DNA of 64,000 nucleotides from Chitinophagaceae bacterium. GTDB lineage: Bacteria; Bacteroidota; Bacteroidia; Chitinophagales; Chitinophagaceae. A model generated the notes under the pieces. The model did not search any database. It saw only the letters and a program-made list of their open reading frames with translations, and had not been told where the DNA came from. Shown in pieces: positions 1-10,200 of the stretch (position 1 is the first letter of the stretch; each line of letters starts with the position of its first letter). The position numbers were made by a program, and so were the translations under genes. The stretch covers positions 186,001-250,000 of the forward strand of contig JAMLGU010000002.1 in assembly GCA_023957575.1 (NCBI GenBank). Direction: 5' to 3'.

Positions 1-1
1 T

Positions 2-349
2 ACTTTTATCGATAAAGGAAGGCCTGAGCTGGCCGTTGTGGAAGGCTTCTTTGATTTTCTGACCTTACAAACCAATTGGTCGTTACTGACAAAAAGTACA
101 AATTTTCTCGTTCTTAATTCCCTCGCGCTTTTTGAAAAAGCATTGCCTTTAATGAAACAACATGAAAAGGTTTATCTAATGCTGGACCATGATGAGCAAG
201 GTGGCAGTACAACGTCAATGGCAATAAAAATATCTCCAAAATTTGAAGACATGTCTCACCTCTATAACGGTCATAAGGACGTTAATGAGTGGCATATAAA
301 AAGAGAAGAACAATTTCTGCAAAGGTGCTCCCGTGGGATGGGTATGTAA
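2..349 (+). CDS. TOPRIM-domain protein, C-terminal part (5' end outside window)
   Basis: The reading frame is already open at base 2, so this is the last ~115 codons of a larger gene. A GTG at 38 is internal, not a start. The fragment shows the two TOPRIM landmarks: a glutamate in VVEGFFD (about 13-19 residues in) and the acidic motif LMLDHDEQG about 45 residues later. TOPRIM folds occur in primases and topoisomerases. In Bacteroidota mobilizable elements, proteins of this kind (primase-like, often with a zinc finger at the N-terminus) commonly sit just upstream of mobC and relaxase genes, as here. A role in replication or transfer of the element is inferred. The N-terminal domains cannot be seen. 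Confidence 0.75.
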   Translation, partial: TFIDKGRPELAVVEGFFDFLTLQTNWSLLTKSTNFLVLNSLALFEKALPLMKQHEKVYLMLDHDEQGGSTTSMAIKISPKFEDMSHLYNGHKDVNEWHIKREEQFLQRCSRGMGM

Positions 350-361
350 TCTAGAACAGGA

Positions 362-447
362 GCCAGCTATGTTCTCGTAGGCTCGTAACCTCACCTACTT
401 CGAACATGCCGGCTTCATTCATCCCGCCCCAGGCGGGATTCATGAAG
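362..447. repeat. Two adjacent imperfect inverted repeats; candidate oriT or terminator
   Basis: The first hairpin pairs about 362-380 with 396-413: GTTCTCGTAGG faces CCTACTTCGAAC, with outer GCC/GGC ends. The second pairs 413-428 (CTTCATTCATCCCGCC) with 432-447 around a 3-nt loop, 14 of 16 positions matching. They lie after the TOPRIM gene and about 350 bp before mobC, where transfer origins of Bacteroidota mobilizable elements are often found. The second could equally terminate transcription of the TOPRIM gene, although its downstream T-tract is weak. Confidence 0.5.
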
Positions 448-584
448 TTTAAAAACAGATTTTTCTATGAAAGCAATAATAACAACAAATAAGACGATAC
501 AAATGAAAACGATTTTGAGTGTAAGAATCGAGCAATGCATAAACATGGATAATAATGAAAAGAAATGCACAATCTTGAAGAATG

Positions 585-640
585 TTGAACAATAATGAAT
601 AAAAACAGACCTGAAACATGAACAGATTTGAACAATAATG
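585..640. repeat. 13-bp direct repeats in the leader of the mobilization genes
   Basis: TTGAACAATAATG occurs at 585-597 and again, perfectly, at 628-640, a period of 43 bp. A weaker relative (GGATAATAATG) lies at about 547-557. The rest of the 350-795 gap is A-rich with no convincing reading frame. The repeats could be iteron-like or relaxosome-protein binding sites; this is inference from position only. Confidence 0.45.
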
Positions 641-795
641 CATAATAATTTTTCCGGCCCGGCAACAGTCGAAAATACCACTATTGAAAGCCACTCTTTT
701 GCGCCGGAAATGAATTAAAAGACAATTTACTTTTCATTTACGGTTGCCTACAGTTGCTTCTATAATAAATAAATCGCGCATTTTCAATTTACGAA

Positions 796-1173
796 ATGAG
801 TACTCGCAACATACAAAAAAATAAAGGCGGCCGTCCCAAAAAACCTGATCCCAGAACCAGGAGGCTGAATGTTGCGTGTACCGACCAGGAACAAAATATT
901 ATTGCAGCAAAAGCAAATGCAGTTGGGCTGACTGTTTCTGAATACCTGAGATCATCAGGACTCAACAGCCATATTGACGTAAGGAAAAAGAAACTACCTA
1001 ACGAGGTTTTAGAATTTACGGGGAGGATAAATAACATTGCTTCTAACATAAATCAGTTGGCAAAACTGAATAATGCGGGACAAAATTTTACTCATCATGA
1101 AAGAGAAACCATGAGGAATCTTGCTCAGGTTTTGTTTGAATTAACCGAAAAAATAAAAGCTTATTTACAATGA
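796..1173 (+). CDS. Plasmid mobilization relaxosome protein, MobC family
   Basis: This 125-aa basic protein begins with a Lys/Arg-rich tail containing GGRPKKPDPRTRRLNV. A ribbon-helix-helix-like segment with the motif VSEYLRSSGL follows at about residues 47-58, then an amphipathic helical C-terminus (about 75-125) suited to oligomerisation. This is the layout of MobC accessory proteins, which bind oriT and help the relaxase load and nick. Its stop overlaps the relaxase start by 4 nt (ATGA), indicating translational coupling. The leader upstream carries direct and inverted repeats that could be its binding sites. Function is assigned from family resemblance and gene order. Confidence 0.85.
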   Translation: MSTRNIQKNKGGRPKKPDPRTRRLNVACTDQEQNIIAAKANAVGLTVSEYLRSSGLNSHIDVRKKKLPNEVLEFTGRINNIASNINQLAKLNNAGQNFTHHERETMRNLAQVLFELTEKIKAYLQ

Positions 1174-1973
1174 TCGGAAAAGTGATGATAGGAAAATCTT
1201 TTGGCGGCTGTATCGCTTATTGCCTGGAAGATAAAAAGATGAAAGGCAATGAGCAGGAACCTTTGATGCATAATCGTGCCACAGTATTAAAAATGAATAA
1301 TTGCTTTGGCAACAAAGAGCAGCTGATCAAACAGTTTAAAGAAGTGAAATATCTCAATCCAAAGTTGTCAAAGCCGGTCATACATATCACTCTGGGATTA
1401 GCACCCGGTGAGTTTTTAGAGGAAGGACAATTAATCGAAATAGCGGAACATTGTGCAGAACAATTTGGGTTTACGGATAATCAATATCTGGCGGTGGAGC
1501 ATAGAGACACCGATCATCAGCACATACATATTGTAGCAAATCGTATTGGATTTAGCGGCAAAACGAACGTAAACGATAGCAACTGCTATAAAAAGGTGGC
1601 GAACTTCTGCAGAAGGATGGAAAAAAAATACGATCTGCAAAAAGTGCTGAGCCCCAAAAAGTTTTTGCCAAAAGAATTACGGGAACTGCCAAGACACGAT
1701 ACACGAAAATTACAGATGAAGGAAATCCTTAGTTCAATATTATCGTTATCCAAAAGCCTGGATGAATTTATCAATGCGGCACAGAACAATAAAATCAAAG
1801 TGATTAAAAGTAGGGGTATATCATTTATCGACGGTAGGGGCGTGAAAGTGAAAGGAAGTGAAATCAACCTTAGCCTGCAAACCATCGAAAATCAAATAAT
1901 GCGGAATAATCGGATGCAAGTAGAAACGGAGTTTGTGGATTTAGGACACAGGAAGTGGCAGATGAAGTTATAA
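1170..1973 (+). CDS. Relaxase / mobilization nuclease (MobA/VirD2-like)
   Basis: A 267-aa relaxase expected to nick one strand at oriT and stay covalently attached while the strand is transferred. The N-terminus MIGKVMIGKSFGGCIAYCLE contains the likely catalytic tyrosine (Tyr17). The metal-binding HUH motif is plain in HRDTDHQHIHIVANRIGF, with His116, His118 and His120. The C-terminal third is basic and lacks a recognisable helicase or primase domain, as in small mobilizable elements that borrow a helper conjugation system. It is coupled to mobC by a 4-nt overlap and faces the fructan regulator tail to tail (21 nt gap). No type IV secretion genes are visible in the window, so mobilizable rather than self-transmissible is the more cautious reading. 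Confidence 0.9.
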   Translation: MIGKVMIGKSFGGCIAYCLEDKKMKGNEQEPLMHNRATVLKMNNCFGNKEQLIKQFKEVKYLNPKLSKPVIHITLGLAPGEFLEEGQLIEIAEHCAEQFGFTDNQYLAVEHRDTDHQHIHIVANRIGFSGKTNVNDSNCYKKVANFCRRMEKKYDLQKVLSPKKFLPKELRELPRHDTRKLQMKEILSSILSLSKSLDEFINAAQNNKIKVIKSRGISFIDGRGVKVKGSEINLSLQTIENQIMRNNRMQVETEFVDLGHRKWQMKL

Positions 1974-1994
1974 GAAGTATGAAAGATGAAATTG

Positions 1995-4742
1995 CTACTT
2001 AAATCTTTCTTTGTAGGCTGTTGGTGTTTCGTTTGTAATTTTTTTAAAGGCTGTCGAAAAATAGGATGGCGTTGAGAAGCCGGTTTTATATGCAATTTCA
2101 GAAACGGACAAATCTTCGTTTTGAAGATAATGCTTTGCACGTTGCATACGCATTTTTAAAATATAATCGTTTATGCTAATATCTAATGCAATCTTAGCCT
2201 TACGATATAGTTGAATTTTTGACATACTCATTTCACGGCATATATCATCAATTGAAAAGTCTTCGTTAGAGATGTTTTTTTCAATGATTGCACTAAGCGT
2301 TTTAAGGAAAACTTTGTCTGATTTTTTCGCTGTACCTCCGGTAATTTCTTTTGGAATTTCCGCAGTAAAATGATCTTTTAATTTTGTCCTGTTCTCTAAC
2401 AAGCTGAGCATTGTTTCTTCTACAATTTCTATATTAAATGGTTTGGTGATGTAAGCATCTGCTTTAGCTTTTATCCCCTCCAGTTTACTTTCCTCACTTG
2501 TTTTGGCAGTTAATAATATTACAGGAATATGTTCGGTACGAATGTCATTTTTTAAATAGCGCGTTAATTCAATACCGTCTTTTTTAGGTAAAACAACATC
2601 GCAAATAATAATATCAGGCATGTTTTCAAATACCATTATAATGCCTTCGGCGCCATCATGCGCTGTTAATATATTATAGGAGTGGACAAAACGTTGTGAT
2701 AGAAAATCACGTAAGTCTTCATTATCTTCTATAATCAATAATGTATGCTCCTTTAGTTTTGCATCTTGCTGCTCATCAAAATTTTTCTTTTTTCGATTTT
2801 CTCTTTCCGAAAATCCGTCAATCCAATCTGCAGACCTGCTTTTGTATTGATCATGGGTGCTATTCAAAAAATCAGGGTTAAAATGCTCTTTCGAAAGTTG
2901 CAGCCTTATAGTAAATGTTGAGCCTTTATGTTTCTCGCTTTTTACAGATATGTTGCCATGATGCAGATCGATAATTTCTTTAGACAAGGTTAGCCCCAAC
3001 CCGCTTCCGCTGATATTGCCGGCGTATTCGCCCGAGTAAAAACGCTCAAATAATTGGCTTTTTTCATCCTCACCCATACCGCGCCCGGAGTCCTGCACCT
3101 GTATTACCGCTTCTTTTTTAGCCTTATCTTTTTCAAGCGTAATGTATACAAAGCCAAAATCGCTAGTGAATTTTATCGCATTCGAAATAATATTAAAAAA
3201 CACCTTTTCCATTTTTTCTGCATCTACCCAGGTTTTTAATTGCGATTCCTTAGTAATCAACCTGCAATCTATATTATGTTGTTTTGCAAATCCGCTAAAC
3301 GTATCAATCACATCATTTAGCAACAAAACCAAATCAGTTTCCGTAACCCTAAGGTTCATTTTATTCAGTTCAATTTTTCTGAAATCCATTAGCTGATTTA
3401 CTAACAACAACAATTTACCGGCATTTCTTTTGACAATGGAGAACTGGGCTTTTGTGCTTTCAGAAAGTTTTGGGTTGGCAAGCGCTTCTTCCGTTGGCGC
3501 TATTATTAATGTAAGCGGCGTTTTTATCTCGTGCGAGATGTTGGTGAAAAAATTTAGTTTTTCTTCATTAGCCTGCCGGGCTTTGTCAGCCATTTCAATA
3601 ATTTGATTGCTCTGGGCTGTAATTTCATCATTCTGAACTTGCAGGATTTTATTAGCCGCTACAATTTTTTTTCTTAAATAAAGCAGAAGCCCCGCAAGAG
3701 CAACTAATAAAGAGAGCGATGCAAGTAAAAAAATAATCAGGTTTCTTTGTGTATTAAAGGTTTTTGTTTGTTTTTCGATGAGTTGTTGTTGGCGTACAAT
3801 GTTTTTTTGCTGTGAGTTGATTTTGCTGATTTGTTGTTGCAGCATCACAATGTTGCTGCTGTCTACCATAATAGTTTTTAGTAAATTTTTTCTGGGTACA
3901 TTTTCGTTGTTTAGTAACTGATGAGCGGTTCTGATAGCTTCTGCACCACCATTGGGATAAAGAACAGATGCTAACAATGTTTTATCTTCTATCCATTTAG
4001 GGCCGGTGCCCGGTAATGCATCTACACCAATAAATTGAATGTGGTTGATTCCTGCTTTACGACAAATTTCAGATGCGGTTTTAGCTGTAACATCGTTATG
4101 TGCGAATATCAGTTGCACATTCTGCAGTTCGTTCAGAACAGGCGTTAACTCTTTTTCAACGCCGTCGGCCAGCCAATTGCCATTGATTATCTTTTGGATT
4201 TTCAGTTTCGGGTAAGCATTAATTGCATCAGCAAAACCTCTTTCTCTTTCTTTTGCGGGTGTAGAGGTAGGTAGCCCGGTTATTTCAACAATATTACCAG
4301 TTTGGTTTAAATAGTTTGCTGCATAAGTACCAGCAATCAGGCCAACTTCATAATTATCGGCGCTTATATAACTATTATAGGCATCGCTGTTGATGTTTCT
4401 GTCTACTGTCACAATCTTTACGCCATTTTTATAAGCTTCTTCAATGACAGCGGTAAGAGGCTGTGCCTCGTAAGGGGAAACGATCAGCACATCAATTTTT
4501 TCTGCCAGCAATTCCCTGATCTGTTCAACCTGTTTTTGACTATTGTAATCAGCCTGCTTGTAAATAGCCTCCATTTCAGGATAAAAAACCAGCTCCCGGT
4601 CAATATTTTCCTTCATTTCCTTTCGCCAGGCATCCGTATCACCTAATTGTGAAATACCTATTTTGTATTTGACATTTTCCTTTTTACATGCACAAAAGGC
4701 TAATACAAATAGTGTAAAAAATAAATAGAATAGTCTTTTCAT
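1995..4742 (-). CDS. Hybrid two-component system regulator with periplasmic sugar-binding sensor (fructan locus)
   Basis: A single-chain sensor-regulator of the HTCS family, 915 aa from the chosen ATG at 4742. That start gives a clean signal sequence (MKRLFYLFFTLFVLAFCACK); an in-frame ATG 39 nt upstream is less likely. Order, numbered from the upstream ATG: LacI/ribose-type periplasmic binding domain (about 38-308), transmembrane helix (348-371), HisKA with phospho-acceptor His417 in NISHEIKTP, ATPase with N-box NIISNAIKF and GSGLGLTLS, receiver with Asp728 and Lys780, and an AraC-type DNA-binding domain (about 825-928). The arrangement matches BT1754 of B. thetaiotaomicron, which binds fructose directly in the periplasm. 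It is divergent from the fructan transporter operon and very probably activates it; fructose as ligand is inferred from homology and context. Confidence 0.92.
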   Translation of the reverse strand: MKRLFYLFFTLFVLAFCACKKENVKYKIGISQLGDTDAWRKEMKENIDRELVFYPEMEAIYKQADYNSQKQVEQIRELLAEKIDVLIVSPYEAQPLTAVIEEAYKNGVKIVTVDRNINSDAYNSYISADNYEVGLIAGTYAANYLNQTGNIVEITGLPTSTPAKERERGFADAINAYPKLKIQKIINGNWLADGVEKELTPVLNELQNVQLIFAHNDVTAKTASEICRKAGINHIQFIGVDALPGTGPKWIEDKTLLASVLYPNGGAEAIRTAHQLLNNENVPRKNLLKTIMVDSSNIVMLQQQISKINSQQKNIVRQQQLIEKQTKTFNTQRNLIIFLLASLSLLVALAGLLLYLRKKIVAANKILQVQNDEITAQSNQIIEMADKARQANEEKLNFFTNISHEIKTPLTLIIAPTEEALANPKLSESTKAQFSIVKRNAGKLLLLVNQLMDFRKIELNKMNLRVTETDLVLLLNDVIDTFSGFAKQHNIDCRLITKESQLKTWVDAEKMEKVFFNIISNAIKFTSDFGFVYITLEKDKAKKEAVIQVQDSGRGMGEDEKSQLFERFYSGEYAGNISGSGLGLTLSKEIIDLHHGNISVKSEKHKGSTFTIRLQLSKEHFNPDFLNSTHDQYKSRSADWIDGFSERENRKKKNFDEQQDAKLKEHTLLIIEDNEDLRDFLSQRFVHSYNILTAHDGAEGIIMVFENMPDIIICDVVLPKKDGIELTRYLKNDIRTEHIPVILLTAKTSEESKLEGIKAKADAYITKPFNIEIVEETMLSLLENRTKLKDHFTAEIPKEITGGTAKKSDKVFLKTLSAIIEKNISNEDFSIDDICREMSMSKIQLYRKAKIALDISINDYILKMRMQRAKHYLQNEDLSVSEIAYKTGFSTPSYFSTAFKKITNETPTAYKERFK

Positions 4743-4809
4743 AATTTTTTTGACAAACAATTGTTCATTTAACGATTTCAAAGCTCTTGTTTTTTATCTG
4801 AATTTGATT

Positions 4810-4817
4810 CAAAATTA
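4810..4817 (-). promoter_or_regulatory. Candidate -7 box for the HTCS gene
   Basis: On the minus strand these bases read TAATTTTG, an exact match to the Bacteroidota -7 consensus TAnnTTTG. They are placed to start transcription about 60 nt before the HTCS ATG. No clear -33 TTG element was found at the usual spacing. The 4743-5021 divergent gap must also hold the promoter and operator of the transporter operon, which I could not pinpoint. Confidence 0.4.
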
Positions 4818-5021
4818 AAAGGGATTGATACAATTTTAAAACATTTATATTTTAATGAAATTTCAGAACAAGCTTATTTATTTGATTATCATTAGGTTAA
4901 AGCGGCGCTTAGAGTAATTTAATTTCTAAAATTCTTTGTCAATTAAACGAACTATTTACACGATGCCCAACAGGTAGTTTTGACCCGTTAAAATTTTATA
5001 ACGATTCAAACAAGATTGCAA

Positions 5022-6350
5022 ATGTCAAACAAATTATTCTTTTGGAGCCTGGTGGTTGCTTTAGGCGGTTTTCTTTTCGGCTTTGATACCGCAGTAATAT
5101 CAGGTGCTGAAAAATCTATTCAAAGCTATTGGCAGTTGAGTTCTTTTGAACATGGGCTCACCATGTCCATAGCTTTATTTGGAACCGTAATTGGCGCTGC
5201 GTTGGGGAGCATTCCTTCTGACAGGATAGGCCGTAAAAAAACTCTTATTTTTATTGCAGTACTGTTCTTAGTATCATCTGTTTTTACAGCCATAGCAACA
5301 AACTGGTACGTGTTTTTGCTGTTTCGCTTTATAGGCGGGCTTGGCGTTGGGGCTTCATCAGTAACTGCGCCGGTTTATATTTCCGAAATATCATCCGCCA
5401 AAAACAGAGGGAGATTGGTTGCTATGTTCCAATTCAATGTAGTATTCGGTATCCTTGTTTCTTATCTATCTAACTATTTAATTGGAATTTCAGGTGGTGA
5501 ACATTCCTGGCGGTTCATGTTGGGTATTATGGTTGTACCATCTTTGTTGTTTTTTATACTTTTACGATTTGTGCCCGAAAGCCCCAGATGGCTGATATTA
5601 AAACGAGGAAAGGTTGATGAAGCAAAGAAAACACTGGCAATAATTGATCCTCAGGGATACGAGCAGGAAGTTGAAACCATTTTACAGCACGATGCTAAAT
5701 CTAAGGGTGCAAAAAAAGAAAATCTTTTTTCAGGAAAGTATAAGCTGCCGATTTTTTTGGCGGTAACCTTCGCTGTATTCAACCAGGTTTCGGGTATTAA
5801 CGCCATCATTTATTATGCACCACGAATTTTTGAATCTTCAGGGCTGGGTACAGATTCGTCCCTGCTTTCAAGTGTGGCAATTGGCGGAGTAAACTTTTTA
5901 TTTACATTGTTTGCTTTAACCTTGATTGATAAATTCGGCAGAAGAAAATTAATGCTGATAGGTACGATTGGACTGATTGCTTCCCTGGGAATTGTAGCCT
6001 ACCTGTTTTCAGCAAAAGAATCTAACCCGATGGCAATCGTTTTCTTGCTGCTTGCTTATATCGCCTTCTTCGCCATGTCGCAGGGAGCCTGCATTTGGGT
6101 GTTTATTTCAGAAATATTTCCTAACAGCGTACGGGCAAAGGGCCAAACGCTTGGCAGCCTTACACATTGGGTAATGGCTACTATCATCACGTTTGTGTTT
6201 CCGGTAATTAGTGAGAGCCTGGGCGAAGGAGTTATATTTTCTTTTTTCTGTGTGATGATGGTGTTACAACTCTTCTTCGTAATAAAATATATGCCTGAAA
6301 CAAAAGGGCGATCTCTTGAAGAACTGGAAACCAATCTTGTTTTACACTAA
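5022..6350 (+). CDS. MFS sugar porter, probable fructose:H+ symporter
   Basis: A 442-aa inner-membrane permease of the sugar porter branch of the major facilitator superfamily, with 12 predicted membrane helices. Family signatures are in place: GFDTAVISGAE after helix 1, DRIGRKKTL in loop 2-3, PESPRWLI after helix 6, FNQVSGINAIIYYAP in helix 7, DKFGRRKLM in loop 8-9 and PETKGRSLEEL after helix 12. The QxSGIN signature is typical of hexose porters. ATG 5022 is preferred over the TTG six bases upstream. It is first in the fructan operon and 14 nt before the fructokinase, so it probably imports fructose released in the periplasm by GH32 enzymes. Confidence 0.9.
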   Translation: MSNKLFFWSLVVALGGFLFGFDTAVISGAEKSIQSYWQLSSFEHGLTMSIALFGTVIGAALGSIPSDRIGRKKTLIFIAVLFLVSSVFTAIATNWYVFLLFRFIGGLGVGASSVTAPVYISEISSAKNRGRLVAMFQFNVVFGILVSYLSNYLIGISGGEHSWRFMLGIMVVPSLLFFILLRFVPESPRWLILKRGKVDEAKKTLAIIDPQGYEQEVETILQHDAKSKGAKKENLFSGKYKLPIFLAVTFAVFNQVSGINAIIYYAPRIFESSGLGTDSSLLSSVAIGGVNFLFTLFALTLIDKFGRRKLMLIGTIGLIASLGIVAYLFSAKESNPMAIVFLLLAYIAFFAMSQGACIWVFISEIFPNSVRAKGQTLGSLTHWVMATIITFVFPVISESLGEGVIFSFFCVMMVLQLFFVIKYMPETKGRSLEELETNLVLH

Positions 6351-6364
6351 ATCATTTTTGCTTT

Positions 6365-7252
6365 ATGAACTTTAAATTCGTTTGCTTCGGCGAAGTATTG
6401 TTTGATGTGCTGCCTACAGAGGTAAAAGCTGGCGGTGCACCCATGAATGTCGCCTATCATCTTGGCCAGCTTGGTAATAGAACAACTATCATTTCAAAGC
6501 TAGGTAACGATGTGCGCGGTAGGGAATTAACCTCCATTCTGAAAGAAAAAAATATCAACCTCGATTATCTTCAAATTGACCCCGATCACGATACGAGCGT
6601 AGTGCTTGCAACACCCAATGAGCAGGGCGATATGAAATACGAAATTGTTGAGAATGTGGCCTGGGATTTCATTGAGTTGAAACAAAATTATGAATCGTTG
6701 ATTAAAAATGCAGGGTACTTCATTTTCGGTAGCCTTGTCACCCGTAGCCATGTTTCAAGAAGCACATTGTTTAATTTACTGGATGTGCCCTGTAAACGTG
6801 TGTTTGACATTAATCTCCGTGCTCCTTTCATCAATCAAAAAAGTATTGAATACCAATTAAACAAAACCGATATTTTAAAAATGAACGAAGAAGAGCTGGA
6901 CCTTGTTTCAAGCTGGTATGTTCAGTTTAATACTATTGAAGACAAGGTGCGATTTCTTCAAAATAAATTTCAGATAACCACGCTGATTGTTACCCGTGGT
7001 GCGAAAGGTGCTGTAGTGAATCAGCAGCATTCATTTTATTATCACGATGGATTTAAAGTAACTGTTGCAGATACAATTGGTAGCGGCGACAGTTTTCTCG
7101 CGGGCTTTCTTTCAGAGCTGATAAAGGGCAATGCGGTAGAAGAAGCGCTTGACTTTGCCTGTTGTCTTGGCGCTTTCGTTGCAACAAAAGCAGGTGGGTG
7201 CCCCGATTATACAATAGATGAAATTAAAAAATTACAATCTATTCTACATTAA
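6365..7252 (+). CDS. Fructokinase, PfkB/ribokinase family
   Basis: A 295-aa cytoplasmic sugar kinase. The N-terminal substrate-binding signature of PfkB kinases is visible (GGAPMNVAYHLGQLG, about residues 23-37). So is the C-terminal ATP/anion-hole signature DTIGSGDSFLAGF with catalytic base Asp242. Length is normal for the family. It should phosphorylate imported fructose to fructose phosphate; specificity for fructose comes from the operon (transporter before, SusC/SusD and GH32 after) rather than from the sequence alone. It follows the transporter by 14 nt and precedes the SusC start by 22 nt. Confidence 0.88.
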   Translation: MNFKFVCFGEVLFDVLPTEVKAGGAPMNVAYHLGQLGNRTTIISKLGNDVRGRELTSILKEKNINLDYLQIDPDHDTSVVLATPNEQGDMKYEIVENVAWDFIELKQNYESLIKNAGYFIFGSLVTRSHVSRSTLFNLLDVPCKRVFDINLRAPFINQKSIEYQLNKTDILKMNEEELDLVSSWYVQFNTIEDKVRFLQNKFQITTLIVTRGAKGAVVNQQHSFYYHDGFKVTVADTIGSGDSFLAGFLSELIKGNAVEEALDFACCLGAFVATKAGGCPDYTIDEIKKLQSILH

Positions 7253-7274
7253 GAATTTTCTAAACTTTAATAAC

Positions 7275-10200
7275 ATGAACATTTATTCACGCTTAAAAAA
7301 AAGAAAAATGAGAAGACTATTATTTCTGGTCTCATTCTTTCTGCTTGCCACGATTGCTAATGCACAGCAGAGGACTATTTCAGGTACGGTTACCAATAAA
7401 ACCGATAATTTGCCTCTTGCAGGGGCTACTGTTACCTCTCCAAAACTTTCAGTTGCAACAAATGCAGACGGTAAATTTAGTCTTTCTGCTAACACGGGTG
7501 AGACACTTACTATTACCTACATTGGTATGAGAACGCAATCTGTAAAAGTGGGTAACGAATCTGAAATTACTATTCAGATGGAGCCTGGCGTTGTTGAAGG
7601 TGATCAGGTTGTGGTAGTAGGTTATCAAACTCAACGAAAAGCAGATTTGACGGGAGCTGTAACGGTCGTTGATATGGACGACATCAACAAATTACCCAAT
7701 AATAATCCTATACAGGCACTGCAAGGCCGAATACCTGGAATGATTGTTTATACAGATGGCTCGCCAAGCGGCTCAAATGTGAATGTTCAAATTCGCGGTG
7801 TTGGTTCTATTAATGGCAATGCTCCATTGTATGTAATTGATGGCGTTGCGACTTTTTCAGGTATGCATGAATTAAACCCTAACGACATAGAATCTATACA
7901 GGTTTTAAAAGATGCAGCTGCTGCAACTATTTATGGTGCAAGGGCTGCAAGTGGAGTAATTATTATCACAACCAAAAAAGCAAAGAGAGGGGTTACATCG
8001 GTTACCGCTAATGCGCGGGGCAGCTACTCTTGGTATGGCACTAAAATGCAGGTATTAGATGCCGAAGGCTATGGTCGTGCGGTTTGGCAGGCAAGTGCTA
8101 ATGACGGTTCCCCTTTAAGCAAATACCTTATTTATAAGTTTGACTACGGCAGAGACGCTAATAACAACTATACGCTAAACAGGATTTTATTGCCGGAATT
8201 TGTTGATACTACAACCCGAACCATGCGCACTGCTAATACAAACTGGTTTAATGAAATTTCTCAGCCTGCATATTCTCAAAACTATGATGTCAGCCTGTCT
8301 CGTGGGACAGATAAAGGAGGTAGCGTATTTTCCTTAGATTATTTGCATAATCAGGGAATTGTAAGAACAACTGATTTTAAACGTATGACTGCGCGTATCA
8401 ATTCAGATTATAAGCTCATCAACGATAAATTATGGATCGGTGAAAATTTTTCAGTTAGCAGAACTCAGGAGGTTCAGGATCCGGGCGTTTTAAACCCTGC
8501 ACTTCAGGCTTTGCCGGTTATACCAGTTCACACGATTGATGGTATTGGTTGGGGCGGCCCTTTTGGAGGTATGAATGATCGTCAAAATCCTGCAAGAATA
8601 ATTGCGGACAACAAGCAAAATCATTACACATTCATTAGACTATTTGGTAATGCCTTTGCTGACCTCGAAATTTTTAAGAACCTGCATGCAAGAACTAGTG
8701 TAGGATTAGATTATGGAAACTTTGACAAGCGCGATATGCAACTAAGTTATGTTTCAGGTTACTTAAATAATCCTGATAACAAAGTTACTATGAGCCATTT
8801 TACAACATCGCAGGTAATTTGGACAAACACATTAAACTATAAAAGTGACTGGCTGAAGCACTCACTGGATGCAATAGCCGGACATGAAATTGTAAAGTAC
8901 AATGGTATGGACTTTGGTGCCAGCCGTATGGGTTTTGCAAGTGAAAATATTGATTATATGTACCTGAATGCAGGTACAGGTTTAAAAGATAATTATGGTG
9001 GCGCATCCGAAACACGCCTGATGTCTTACTTCGGAAAAGTAAACTATGTATTTGATAGAAGATACCTGGCATCTGCCACATTACGTTATGATGGTTCTTC
9101 AAGATTTGGTAAGAATAATCAATTTGCTTTATTCCCCGCATTCAGTGTGGGTTGGAGGTTGAATAATGAAGACTTCATTAAAGATAATTTCGATTTTATT
9201 TCTGATCTGAAATTTAGGTATGGTTGGGGTGTAACCGGTAACCAGGAAAATATTGACGCAACAGCAAACAGAACATTGTATGCAACAAATTACTCCGGTG
9301 GTGATCCCACCTGGAGAACTCCCGATGGTACTGCCTATGATTTGAATGGAATGGGGTCAGGAACATTACCTTCAGGATTTCAATTAATTCAAAGAAGTAA
9401 TGATGACGTAAGATGGGAGTCTATGACGCAATCCAACTTTGGTATTGACTTCGGGTTTCTTAATCAAAAAATTTATGGGTCTGCAGACTATTTCGTAAAG
9501 ACGACATCAGACATGCTTGTTCGCCCCGCTTATATTGGTGTAATTGGTGAAGGTGGTTATCGTTGGGTGAATGGTGCATCTATGAAGAATAAAGGTTTTG
9601 AACTCTTAATTGGGTATAAAGGATTGATTGCATCAACGGTAAATTTTGATGTAACTGCTAATCTCGGTACTTATAGAAACAAAGTAATTTCATTACCTGA
9701 ATCTGTAGTGAATACATATGGCGGTAACGGAACTACTGATAATATTCTGGGACGCCCGTGGGGATCAGGTTATGGATATGTTGCTGATGGGCTTTTTCGA
9801 AATGCTGACGAAGTAGCAAACTCTGCAGAGCAGGGAGCTGGCAAAGGTTTGGGACGCATTCGTTATAAAGACCTGAATGGTGATGGAACTATTGACCAAA
9901 AAGATCGTACATGGATATTTAATCCGAATCCTGCATACACTTATGGTTTAAATATAAACCTTGGTTACAAAGGGTTTGACTTTATGGTATTCTTGCAGGG
10001 AGTGGGCCCTGTTGACCTGAATGTGTATGATGTAAAGTCAATGACAGATTTCTGGAGTATTAATGAAACAGGATCTAACAAAGGTACCCGCTTATTGGAG
10101 GCGTGGTCATCTGCTAATACAAGCTCTTCTATTCCTGCTTTAACATTAACCGACAGAAATAACGAAACCCGTTTTTCAACATATTTTATTGAAAACGGAG

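Noticed and set aside
415..694. Overlapping minus-strand hydrophobic frames in the mobilization leader
   Set aside because: Composition comes from AT-rich DNA (Phe/Ile/Leu/Tyr-rich), three frames overlap each other, and the region holds repeats instead.
4766..4775. CATTTAACGA upstream of the HTCS gene, like the LytTR-type half-site
   Set aside because: No second copy 21 bp away on either side and it falls within the predicted 5' leader, so it is probably chance.
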